Shown here piece by piece: positions 42,072 through 50,409 of a stretch of 64,000 nt of DNA (position 1 is the stretch's first letter; each line of letters starts with the position of its first letter). The translations under genes and the position numbers were made by a program. Under the pieces are notes generated by a model. The model searched no databases. It saw only the letters and a program-made list of their open reading frames with translations, and had not been told where the DNA came from. This stretch comes from Bog-159 sp963709155 (GTDB lineage: Bacteria > Acidobacteriota > Terriglobia > Bryobacterales > Bryobacteraceae): contig CAVPVD010000005.1 of NCBI GenBank assembly GCA_963709155.1, forward strand, positions 62,001-126,000, written 5' to 3'.

Positions 42072-43489
42072 TGGACGAGGTAGTGCACATCCCGCTATTG
42101 CGCCGCGGCCGGCCTTACCGTAGCCTCGATACCGTGCGCACGCCGCACCACCGCACCGGCGAACCGTTTGTGGAGATCAGCCAGGCGAACGTGGGCCTGA
42201 TCCGGCGCGACATGCTCGACCAGACGATGCCGCGCGGGCTACTGGCAGGTTTCAGCACCGAGGAACTATTCGGCATGTGTGCGAAGGCGGCCGATTTGTT
42301 CGCGGAGTCCCCGCTACCGCTGGGCGATGCCACGCAAACGCCCGCGGACTACGTGCTGCAGGTCTCCGCCACCACCGGCCTGCCGCACGTCATGGTTCGC
42401 CGCAACATGCACAAGATCCGCACCGTGCTGGCGGAGATGGAAGCGGTGGTCAACGGGCTTACGCGGCGTCTGGATCTAGGCGTGCTCGACAGGGGCCATG
42501 CCGAGGGCTTGAGCTATTTCCCGCGCGGCGAGTCGCTCGGCGTGGTGCTGCCCAGCAATTCGCCCGGCGTGCATTCGTTGTGGGCGCCGGCCTTCGCGCT
42601 GAAGACGCCGCTGGTGCTGAAGCCGGGAGCGGCCGAGCCGTGGACGCCCTACCGCATGATCCAGGCCCTGATCCAGGCGGGCGCGCCGGCGGATGTTTTC
42701 GGATACTACCCGGCGGATCACGCGGGCGCGGCCGAGATCCTGCGGCGCTGCGGGCGTGGGATGGTATTCGGCGACGTATCTTCGACGCGGCCGTGGCAGG
42801 GCGATCCGCGCATAGAAGTCCATGGTCCGGGATATAGCAAGATCGTGATCGGCGAAGACTGTATCGGGGATTGGGAGCAATACCTGGACGTGATGGTCTC
42901 TTCCATCCTGGAAAACTCCGGCCGGTCGTGCATCAATGCCTCGGGCGTATGGGTGCCGTCGCACGCGGCGGAGATTGCGGAGGCTCTAGCCGCGCGTCTG
43001 GCGGCCGTGACGCCGCGGGACGCCGCCGACGATGGGGCGGAGATCGCGCCTTTTGCCAACGCCGCGCTGGCGGAGCGGATCTCGCAGACGATCGACGGCG
43101 AACTGGAGGGCGAGACCGCGTGCGACGTTACCGCCGCGTACCGGCCGGGCCCGCGCGTGTCTCGATTCCAAGGCTGCACATACCTGCTGCCCACCATCGT
43201 GTTGTGCAACTCGCCCGCGCATCCGCTGGCCAACCGGGAATTCCTGTTTCCATTCGCCAGCGTCGTTCCGGTGAGCCAGGAGCGTATCCCGAGCGCGCTC
43301 GGTCCAAGCCTGGTGGTTACCGCCATCACCCGTGACCGCAAGCTGATCGCACGCCTGCTGGCCTCGCCCGACGTGGGGCGCCTGAACCTGGGCGCGATTC
43401 CCACGCAGCGCATCAGTTGGGACCAGCCGCACGAAGGCAACCTATTCGATCACCTGTACGCCCGCCGGGCGTTTCAGTGCGCGGTGTGA
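42071..43489 (+). CDS. LuxC-like acyl reductase / aldehyde dehydrogenase fold
   Basis: 472 residues. The NAD(P)-binding region has VVLPSNSPGVHSLWAPAFAL and LVLKPGAAEPWTP; the nucleophilic cysteine is Cys287 in ENSGRSCINASG. The family either oxidises aldehydes or, in LuxC-type enzymes, takes an acyl group on the cysteine and reduces it to an aldehyde. The partner acyl-adenylating enzyme encoded directly upstream, with a one-base overlap, favours acid reduction. The gene is 7 bases from the glycosyltransferase gene. Alternative: oxidation of a sugar or lipid aldehyde, with the ligase using the product. Confidence 0.87.
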   Translation: MDEVVHIPLLRRGRPYRSLDTVRTPHHRTGEPFVEISQANVGLIRRDMLDQTMPRGLLAGFSTEELFGMCAKAADLFAESPLPLGDATQTPADYVLQVSATTGLPHVMVRRNMHKIRTVLAEMEAVVNGLTRRLDLGVLDRGHAEGLSYFPRGESLGVVLPSNSPGVHSLWAPAFALKTPLVLKPGAAEPWTPYRMIQALIQAGAPADVFGYYPADHAGAAEILRRCGRGMVFGDVSSTRPWQGDPRIEVHGPGYSKIVIGEDCIGDWEQYLDVMVSSILENSGRSCINASGVWVPSHAAEIAEALAARLAAVTPRDAADDGAEIAPFANAALAERISQTIDGELEGETACDVTAAYRPGPRVSRFQGCTYLLPTIVLCNSPAHPLANREFLFPFASVVPVSQERIPSALGPSLVVTAITRDRKLIARLLASPDVGRLNLGAIPTQRISWDQPHEGNLFDHLYARRAFQCAV

Positions 43490-43496
43490 AGAACCT

Positions 43497-44819
43497 ATGA
43501 AGATCCTGGCACTCACCGCCGGCGCCGCGCAAATGTACTGCGGAAGCTGCATCCGCGACAACGCACTGGCGGCCGAGCTGAAGGACCAGGGGCACGACAT
43601 CGTGCTGCTTCCGATTTATACACCGACCCTTACCGATGAAGCCAACGTGGCTGCGCACAAAGTGTTCTTCGGCGGCATCAGCGTGTACCTGGAACAGCAC
43701 TCGGGCCTGTTTCGCAACACGCCCTGGCTGGTCGATCGCCTCTGGGATTCCGAATGGGCGCTGAAGCTCGCCGCGCGCCGCTCGATTCCGGTGAACCCGC
43801 GGCTGCTCGGTGAAATGACGGTATCCATGCTGCGCGGTGAAGACGGGCGGCAGAGCAAGGAAATCCACAAGCTGGCGGCCTGGCTGCGCAGCGAACCGGC
43901 GCCCGATATCGTGACGCTGCCGAATTCGCTGCTGATCGGGCTGGCGGTCGCCATCCGGGAAGCCGTGAAGCGCCCGGTCTGTTGCACGCTGCAAGGCGAA
44001 GACCTGTTCCTCAGCCAACTTCCGGAGCCGTACCGCGCGCAGTCGCTGGAACTGATCCGGGGCAACATCCAGCACGTGGACGGTTTCGCCGCCATCAGCG
44101 AATACTATGCGGAACACATGTGCCGATACCTGGGCATCCCTGAACGCAAGATGCACGTGATCCCGCTGGGCGTGAATCTGAAGGGCTACAACGCCACGCT
44201 CAAGCTACATAGCAATTGCTTCACGGTGGGCTACTTCGCGCGCGTTGCGCCGGAGAAGGGCCTGCATGTGCTGGCGGACGCATACGTGAAGCTGCGGCGG
44301 GAGACCGACTTCGGGGGCAGTACCCTCGAAGTCGCCGGATACCTGGCGCCGGAGCACCGCATTTATCTGCATGGCATCGAGCGGCGCATGAAGGAGGCCG
44401 GCCTGGATCACGAGTTCCGCTATCGCGGGGTGCTGGACCGCCCGCACAAGATCGATTTTCTGCGCAATCTCGACGTGTTGAGCGTGCCCGCCACCTACGA
44501 TGAACCAAAAGGTTTGTTCCTGCTGGAGGCTATGGCGAACGGCGTGCCGGTGGTGGAACCGCGCCGGGGCGGACTGACCGAGATCGTGGAGAAGACCGGC
44601 GGCGGAATTCTGGTGGAACCGGACGACCCGGCCGCACTGGCGCAGGGAATCTACTCGCTGTGGAAGGATACAGCGCTCCTGGAGAACCTCGGGAAGAGAG
44701 GCGTGGAAGGGGTCCGGGAGCATTACAGCGCAGCACGTATGGCCGCGCGCGCGCTTGAAGTGTACGGAAGGATCGCCGCGCAAAAAGCCCAGGAGGCATC
44801 CGGCGGTTTCAGCTCCTGA
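43497..44819 (+). CDS. GT4-family glycosyltransferase (GT-B fold)
   Basis: 440 residues. N-terminal MKILALTAGAAQMYCGSCIRD is the acceptor-domain start; the donor domain has VGYFARVAPEKGLHVL and the E-x7-E motif in DEPKGLFLLEAMANGVPVVEP. It would transfer a sugar from a nucleotide-sugar donor to an unknown acceptor. It sits 7 bases after the acyl reductase gene, so its acceptor may be the product of the acyl-reduction pair. The 3' end overlaps the antisense Uma2 gene by 11 bases. Confidence 0.92.
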   Translation: MKILALTAGAAQMYCGSCIRDNALAAELKDQGHDIVLLPIYTPTLTDEANVAAHKVFFGGISVYLEQHSGLFRNTPWLVDRLWDSEWALKLAARRSIPVNPRLLGEMTVSMLRGEDGRQSKEIHKLAAWLRSEPAPDIVTLPNSLLIGLAVAIREAVKRPVCCTLQGEDLFLSQLPEPYRAQSLELIRGNIQHVDGFAAISEYYAEHMCRYLGIPERKMHVIPLGVNLKGYNATLKLHSNCFTVGYFARVAPEKGLHVLADAYVKLRRETDFGGSTLEVAGYLAPEHRIYLHGIERRMKEAGLDHEFRYRGVLDRPHKIDFLRNLDVLSVPATYDEPKGLFLLEAMANGVPVVEPRRGGLTEIVEKTGGGILVEPDDPAALAQGIYSLWKDTALLENLGKRGVEGVREHYSAARMAARALEVYGRIAAQKAQEASGGFSS

Positions 44820-45342
44820 AAATCTCCTCCACGCGAACATTTCCCTTAAGCAAATGACACTGGATTGACGCCTGAGCGCCATAGTGTTTGGTTACGTCGC
44901 CTTCGGTAACGGATACCCGTTTACGCTTTGGATCGACGACCCAAAAACTAACACAGCCGTTCGCCATGCAGATGGACATCTTTTCGGCAATTTCATCGAC
45001 CGTATTGCTTGGCGACAAAACCTCGACGGTCAGGTCCGGAGCACCCATGAGGTACTCATCGTCTCCAACTTGAGCGGCGCGTTCGGTGAGAGCAAGACCG
45101 ACATCGGCTTCCCATACCTCGTACTCCCGCGCCGGCCGAAACGACATCTCTTTTGTGACGTACGCCGTGTCGCCAACCGCCGATCGGAGGAGCGCTGTAA
45201 GCCGATCCTGGATCCGCTGAGGACCCCATTTCGGTGCAGTCATATGAACGATCTCACCGTGATGCAACTCATAGTGGCCCGCCAGCGGCGGCGGAAGCCG
45301 CGAGAATTCTTTCACCGTGACCAGTGCCGTCTCGACTGCCAT
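44809..45342 (-). CDS. Uma2-family putative nuclease (DUF820, PD-(D/E)XK fold)
   Basis: 177 residues from ATG 45342, which has GAGG about 8 bases upstream. Putative active-site residues are Asp in YEVWEADVGLAL, Glu in APDLTVEVLSPSNT and Lys in IAEKMSICM; the usual conserved Tyr before the last segment is replaced in MANGCVSFWVVDP. Uma2 genes are mobile-looking, multicopy genes in cyanobacteria and soil bacteria with no settled role. Here it lies antisense within a plus-strand gene set, between the glycosyltransferase and ABC ATPase genes, which suggests later insertion. Confidence 0.88.
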   Translation of the reverse strand: MAVETALVTVKEFSRLPPPLAGHYELHHGEIVHMTAPKWGPQRIQDRLTALLRSAVGDTAYVTKEMSFRPAREYEVWEADVGLALTERAAQVGDDEYLMGAPDLTVEVLSPSNTVDEIAEKMSICMANGCVSFWVVDPKRKRVSVTEGDVTKHYGAQASIQCHLLKGNVRVEEIFRS

Positions 45343-45441
45343 ACGGGACCTCGGTTTCATCGTAGCGGATTCGGGATGCCTGTTCAACGTAGCAGGCCGG
45401 GCCTGCCCCTGCATGCGACAATGGTCCCAAAAGCGTTGCCC

Positions 45442-46113
45442 ATGCTGGACGTCTCCCAGATCGAGAAAACTTACCCTACGCCGCGGGGACCGCTTTCCAT
45501 CCTATCCGGCGTCTCCTTTACTTTGCGGCGGGGCGACGCGGCGGCGATTATGGGTCCTTCCGGCGCGGGCAAGAGCACCCTGCTATACATCCTGGGCGGC
45601 TTGGAACAACCCACGTCAGGAACCGTGACGCTCGACGGACGCAATCCGTTTACGCTATCCGAGAAGGAACTGGCCGCATTCCGGAATCAGTCGATCGGCT
45701 TCATTTTTCAGGATCATTGCCTGCTGCCGCAATGTTCCGTGCTGGAAAACGTGCTGGTGCCTACGCTGGTGGCAAACGATGCGGCCGATGCCGTCCCGCG
45801 CGCGCGCGATCTACTCGCGCAGGTGGGGTTGAAAGATCGCCTCGATCACCGCCCGGCGGAGCTTTCCGGCGGCGAGAAGCAGCGCGTGGCGCTGGCCCGG
45901 GCGCTGATCCGCAAACCGCTGCTGCTGCTGTGCGACGAGCCTACCGGCAATCTTGACCAGGCATCCGCGGACGTGGTGGCGTCCCTGCTGCTCGAACTGC
46001 ATCAGCGGCAGGAGACGATCCTGATCGTGGTGACGCACAGCGCGGAATTGGCCGCGCGGTTCCCCTTGCGGTACGAGTTGCGAAATGCGAATCTCCACCC
46101 TGCTGGCGCGTAA
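45442..46113 (+). CDS. LolD/MacB-type ABC transporter ATPase
   Basis: 223 residues from ATG 45442 (an in-frame ATG also lies at 45421). Walker A GPSGAGKST at 38-46, Q-loop at Gln90, signature LSGGEKQ at 141-147, Walker B LLLCDEP, and the H-loop in VVTHSAELA. This subtype powers FtsX-like permeases that extract lipoproteins or drive mechanotransmission rather than transport through a pore. It overlaps the permease start by 29 bases, so the two form one transporter. Confidence 0.95.
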   Translation: MLDVSQIEKTYPTPRGPLSILSGVSFTLRRGDAAAIMGPSGAGKSTLLYILGGLEQPTSGTVTLDGRNPFTLSEKELAAFRNQSIGFIFQDHCLLPQCSVLENVLVPTLVANDAADAVPRARDLLAQVGLKDRLDHRPAELSGGEKQRVALARALIRKPLLLLCDEPTGNLDQASADVVASLLLELHQRQETILIVVTHSAELAARFPLRYELRNANLHPAGA

Positions 46114-49100
46114 CCTTGCGTGGTATTGGCGCACGAACCTGGCCGTCCTGTTGGGCGTAGCGGCGGCGGCGGCGGTGCTGGGCGGTGCGCTGCTGGTGGG
46201 CGATTCGGTGCGCGCCAGCCTGCGCGACCTAGTGCTGGCGCGGCTCGGCGGCACCGACTACGTCGTCGCCCGCAACGGCTTCTTCCGGGAAGATCTGGCA
46301 CGGTCGTTTGCGGGTGGCCCCACACCCACGATCGAGACGCATGGCATGATCGTTCACCAGGCGAGCGGGCGGCGGGCGTTTGGCGTCGAAATCTACGGCT
46401 TCCCAAACCAATCCGGGCCGCAACTGAGCGCCGCCCTGGCCGGCGAACTCGACGCGAAGCCGGGCGACGTAATCTTAATTCGCGTGGAGAAACCCTCGGC
46501 GATTCCGTTGGAGTCGCTGCAGGGGCGCAAAGAGGACGTCGGTAAAACGATCCGTTTGACCCTGGGGGCCGCTAATCCGCGCGATTTTTCTCTCGACCCG
46601 CAACAAGGCGATGTGCGCGCCGCCTATGTGCCGCTGGCTTTATTGCAGCGGGAACTAGGCGAAGCGGGCAAAGTGAATACGCTACTGCTGGCGGGAGCGG
46701 CGCCGCGCGATCTTAGCTTCGTGACGCTGGAAGATCTGGGCATCAAGATCCGCACACTGGCGGATTCTCTCTCCGTCGAGACCGATACGACCTTCATTTC
46801 CGATGCGCTGGCCGACCGGGTTAGCGCGACCGCGAAATCCCTTGGGCTGAAGACCGAACCCGTGCTCACCTACCTGGCCAATAGCATCCGCGCCAATGGC
46901 CGTGAGATTCCTTACTCTGTGGCGACCGCACTGGCAGGGCCGCCCGCACCGGCCGATCCAGGCGGAATCACGCTCAATCAGTGGGCCGCCCACGACCTCA
47001 ACGCCAAACCTGGCGATAGCGTCTCGCTGGTCTACTACGTATGGAAGACGGATGGGCGGTTGGCCACCGAGAGCGCGCAATTCCGCCTTTCGCAGATTGT
47101 CCCGATCGCAGGCGCGGCCTCCGATCGCGATTACGCGCCGGAATATCCAGGCATCACCGAATCGAGGAGCTTGCACGACTGGGACCCGCCCTTTCCGTTG
47201 GATCTCCGCCTGGTACGCCCCGCCGACGAGCAGTATTGGAACCAGTACCGCACCACGCCCAAAGCCTTCATTTCGCTGGACCGGGGCCAGCAGCTCTGGG
47301 GCACGCGCTTCGGCAGGCTGACCTCCATCCGCGTCTCGCCGCCGTCGGCGGCCTTCGCCGGCGCGCTCCGCGCCGCGCTCGATCCCGCGCAAATGGGACT
47401 TACCGTCGTGCCCGTGAAAGCCCGCGGATTGGCGGCATCGGAAGGCGCCACGGATTTCGGCGAGTACTTCGTCTACTTCAGCTTTTTCCTGATGGTATCG
47501 GCGTTGCTGCTCACGGGACTCTTCTTCAAGTTGGGCATCGAGCAGCGGCTGCGCGAGATTGGCGTGCTGCGGGCGCTGGGCTTCTCCATCGCGAGAATCC
47601 GCGGCGTGTACCTGTTGGAGGGAGCGGCGCTGGCGATCGCGGGTTCCCTGCTGGGATTGGCGGGTGCGCTGGCGTACGGCGAGGTCATCGTGTTCGGCTT
47701 GCGTAGCTGGTGGATTGGCGCGGTAGGCACGCGCCTGATCACGCTGCATCTTTCGATCGTGCCCCTAGCCACCGGCGCGCTGGCAGGAATCGCCACGGGT
47801 CTCGCGACCATCGCCTGGACGCTGCGTAAGCTGGAACCCGTCACGCCCCGCGGGCTGCTGGTGGGGGAACAAGAGCGGCACTCCGTCAAGCGCCGTGTGG
47901 TAACCGGCGCAGTCGCCGGCCTGCTGGCTTGCATCCTGCTGGCGGCAGGCTTGGCGCGCGGTGTCGACCAGACCGCCGCGTTCTTCGGAGCCGGCACGCT
48001 GCTGCTGGCCTCCGCGATCAGCTTCGAATCCGCCTTTCTGAACCGGCGTTCGCCGGCATCGATCGGCAGCCTGAAGGCTCTGGCTCTCCGCAACGCCGCC
48101 TACCGGCCCGGCCGCAGCATCCTCTGTATCGCGCAGATCGCCTGCGCCACGTTCCTCATCGTTTCGGTGGCCGCCTTCCGGCAGACAGGCGACAATGCGG
48201 GCGCGGGCGGCTACCCGCTGATGGCCGAGTCGGTGCTGCCGCTGATCCACGACCCTAATACAGCCGCCGGGCGCGAGTCCCTAAACATTCCGCCGCTCTC
48301 GGGTGTCACGTTCGTGCCGTTCCGCCTGCGTCCGGGGGACGATACGAGTTGCCTGAATCTCTACCAGCCGCGCAATCCTCGAATTCTGGCGCCTCCGGCT
48401 GCATTTCTGCACAGCGCGCATTTCCCGTTCCAGGAGGTGGTCTCGCACGCGGCAAATCCATGGCTGCTGCTGGATGCTACGCTGCCCGGCGGCGCGATCC
48501 CGGCTATCGCCGATGGGAACTCCATGACCTACGTGCTGCACCAGAAGCTGGGCGAAGATTTCGTGTTAAACGGGATTCGATTCCGCATCGTCGCCGCCCT
48601 CCAGGACAGCCTTTTCCAGAGTGAATTGCTGATCTCGGAGAGGAATTTCCTGCGCCTGTTTCCGGAGGTCGAAGGCTTCCGCTTCTTCCTCTTGGACGTC
48701 TCACCCCAGCGAGCGGAACAGGTGACCGGAACGCTGGAGGAAGCCTTGGCCGATTACGGATTCGACATACGGCCCACCGCGGCGCGCCTCGACGGCTTCC
48801 ACAAAGTTGAGAATACGTACCTTGCGACTTTCAGCAGTCTGGGCGCGCTGGGACTGGTGTTGGGTACGGTTGGGCTGGCCGCCATCCTGCTGCGCAACGT
48901 ACTGGAGCGCCGCCGCGAACTGGCCCTGTTGCGGGCGGTCGGTTATCGTCCGTCACACCTGGCGGCCATGGTGCTGGCGGAGAATCTGCTGTTGCTGTTG
49001 TTGGGCCTGGCCACCGGCACGGTGTGCGCACTGCTGGCGATCGCGCCCGCGGTGGCGCAGCGCGGCGGGGAACTTCCGGTAGCATCGCTCATCTTGCTGC

Positions 49101-49195
49101 TGGCGGCGGTGTTGGCGACCGGCATCGGCGCATCGTTGGCAGCCACGCGCGCGGCCCTGCGGTCGCCGCTTCTCGCAGCGCTCAGATCGGAGTAA
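46085..49195 (+). CDS. Large FtsX-like ABC permease
   Basis: 1036 residues. An N-terminal membrane helix (LAVLLGVAAAAAVLGGALLVG) is followed by a large periplasmic domain (about residues 45-450). Then come a first FtsX membrane block (FLMVSALLLTGLFFKLGIEQRLREIGVLRALGF, in part) with extra helices, a second periplasmic domain, and a C-terminal FtsX block (LVLGTVGLAAILLRNVLE, RRELALLRAVGYRP). The double arrangement gives about 10 membrane segments, more than LolC/E. Partner of the LolD-like ATPase. It could export or anchor the product of the upstream biosynthesis genes. Confidence 0.92.
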   Translation: MRISTLLARNLAWYWRTNLAVLLGVAAAAAVLGGALLVGDSVRASLRDLVLARLGGTDYVVARNGFFREDLARSFAGGPTPTIETHGMIVHQASGRRAFGVEIYGFPNQSGPQLSAALAGELDAKPGDVILIRVEKPSAIPLESLQGRKEDVGKTIRLTLGAANPRDFSLDPQQGDVRAAYVPLALLQRELGEAGKVNTLLLAGAAPRDLSFVTLEDLGIKIRTLADSLSVETDTTFISDALADRVSATAKSLGLKTEPVLTYLANSIRANGREIPYSVATALAGPPAPADPGGITLNQWAAHDLNAKPGDSVSLVYYVWKTDGRLATESAQFRLSQIVPIAGAASDRDYAPEYPGITESRSLHDWDPPFPLDLRLVRPADEQYWNQYRTTPKAFISLDRGQQLWGTRFGRLTSIRVSPPSAAFAGALRAALDPAQMGLTVVPVKARGLAASEGATDFGEYFVYFSFFLMVSALLLTGLFFKLGIEQRLREIGVLRALGFSIARIRGVYLLEGAALAIAGSLLGLAGALAYGEVIVFGLRSWWIGAVGTRLITLHLSIVPLATGALAGIATGLATIAWTLRKLEPVTPRGLLVGEQERHSVKRRVVTGAVAGLLACILLAAGLARGVDQTAAFFGAGTLLLASAISFESAFLNRRSPASIGSLKALALRNAAYRPGRSILCIAQIACATFLIVSVAAFRQTGDNAGAGGYPLMAESVLPLIHDPNTAAGRESLNIPPLSGVTFVPFRLRPGDDTSCLNLYQPRNPRILAPPAAFLHSAHFPFQEVVSHAANPWLLLDATLPGGAIPAIADGNSMTYVLHQKLGEDFVLNGIRFRIVAALQDSLFQSELLISERNFLRLFPEVEGFRFFLLDVSPQRAEQVTGTLEEALADYGFDIRPTAARLDGFHKVENTYLATFSSLGALGLVLGTVGLAAILLRNVLERRRELALLRAVGYRPSHLAAMVLAENLLLLLLGLATGTVCALLAIAPAVAQRGGELPVASLILLLAAVLATGIGASLAATRAALRSPLLAALRSE

Positions 49196-49203
49196 CCTAA
49201 ATC

Positions 49204-50409
49204 ATGCGCTATCGGTTGACCCTGTTTCTGGCTGTGATCCTGGCGGCCGCCGGGGCCGCAGACTGGCCGCAATGGCGAGGTCCGCACCGCGACGGTGTCG
49301 CCGCCGACTTCCAGGAGCCTAAAGCCTGGCCGGAGAAGCTGACGCTCAAGTGGAAGGTCACGGTAGGGGAGGGACACTCCTCGCCCGTGGTGGCGGACGG
49401 GATGATTTACATCCATACGCGCCAAGGGGAGCAGGAGATGGTGACCGCCCTACGCCCCGATACCGGACAGACGATCTGGCAGCAGTCCTACGCCGCGCCC
49501 TACACGGTGAATCCGGCGGCGGCGAGCCATGGCAAGGGGGTGAAGTCAACGCCGGTGGTGGCGGATGGCCGTATTTTCACGCTGGGCATCAGCGGTATTC
49601 TTTCCTGCTTCGATGCCAAGACCGGCAAGCCGCAATGGCGCAAGGACTTCGGCCCATTCGGATACGGCGTGGCCACTTCGCCCCTGGTGGATCACGGCCT
49701 GTTGATTGCTTACGTCGGAAACGACGCACACGGTGCGCTCACGGCTTTCGATGCCGCGACCGGCGCTGAAAAATGGAGTTGGAAAGGCGACGGCCCGGCC
49801 TATGCGTCGCCGATCATCGTCGAAATTGCAGGCACCCGCCAGGTGGTGACCCAAAGCCGGCGTAACATCATCGGAGTCTCGGCGGAGCATGGCGAACTGC
49901 TCTGGGAGATTCCTTTCAAAACCGTGTATGAGCAGAACATCGTCACGCCCGTCCTCTATCGGGACACGCTGATCGTCTCGGGCACCGGCGATCCGATCAT
50001 GGGCGTCAAAGTCTCCCGGCACGGCGCGCAATGGACTACCGAGACGGCATGGCAGAACAAGGATTTCTCGCTGTACATGAGTTCGCCGGTGCTGAACGGC
50101 GATCTGCTGTTCGGTTTCTCCGAACGCAAACATGGACAGTACTTCTGCCTGAGGCCGTCGGACGGCACAACGCTGTGGACATCCGAGGGCCGCCAGGCGG
50201 ATAGCGCCGCCATTGTGGCGGCCAGCTCCGTTTGGCTGATGCTCACCCCCGATGCCAATTTAACGGTGGCCCGTCAAAACGAGAAAGCGTTCGAAACGTT
50301 GCGCACTTATTCCGTGGCCGATAGTCCGACCTGGGCGCATCCCGTGATTATGGGCCGCGGCATTCTGATCAAGGACGCTACCAACCTGGCGCTATGGGAT
50401 CCGTCATGA
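49204..50409 (+). CDS. Exported PQQ-like beta-propeller protein
   Basis: 401 residues with a signal peptide (LTLFLAVILAAAGAA). It opens with WPQWRGPHRDGVA and has repeated propeller blades (GHSSPVVADGMIYIHT, TALRPDTGQTIWQQSY, CFDAKTGKPQWRKDFG, TAFDAATGAEKWSWKG). Such single-domain PQQ-like proteins are numerous in planctomycetes and acidobacteria; most lack the residues for bound PQQ, and binding of PQQ is not supported here. It follows the permease by 8 bases and overlaps the next gene by 4 bases (ATGA). Confidence 0.92.
   Translation: MRYRLTLFLAVILAAAGAADWPQWRGPHRDGVAADFQEPKAWPEKLTLKWKVTVGEGHSSPVVADGMIYIHTRQGEQEMVTALRPDTGQTIWQQSYAAPYTVNPAAASHGKGVKSTPVVADGRIFTLGISGILSCFDAKTGKPQWRKDFGPFGYGVATSPLVDHGLLIAYVGNDAHGALTAFDAATGAEKWSWKGDGPAYASPIIVEIAGTRQVVTQSRRNIIGVSAEHGELLWEIPFKTVYEQNIVTPVLYRDTLIVSGTGDPIMGVKVSRHGAQWTTETAWQNKDFSLYMSSPVLNGDLLFGFSERKHGQYFCLRPSDGTTLWTSEGRQADSAAIVAASSVWLMLTPDANLTVARQNEKAFETLRTYSVADSPTWAHPVIMGRGILIKDATNLALWDPS

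Noticed and set aside
44884..45441. N-terminal extension of the ABC ATPase frame
   Set aside because: It is antisense to the Uma2 gene and precedes the normal LolD-type start at 45442.
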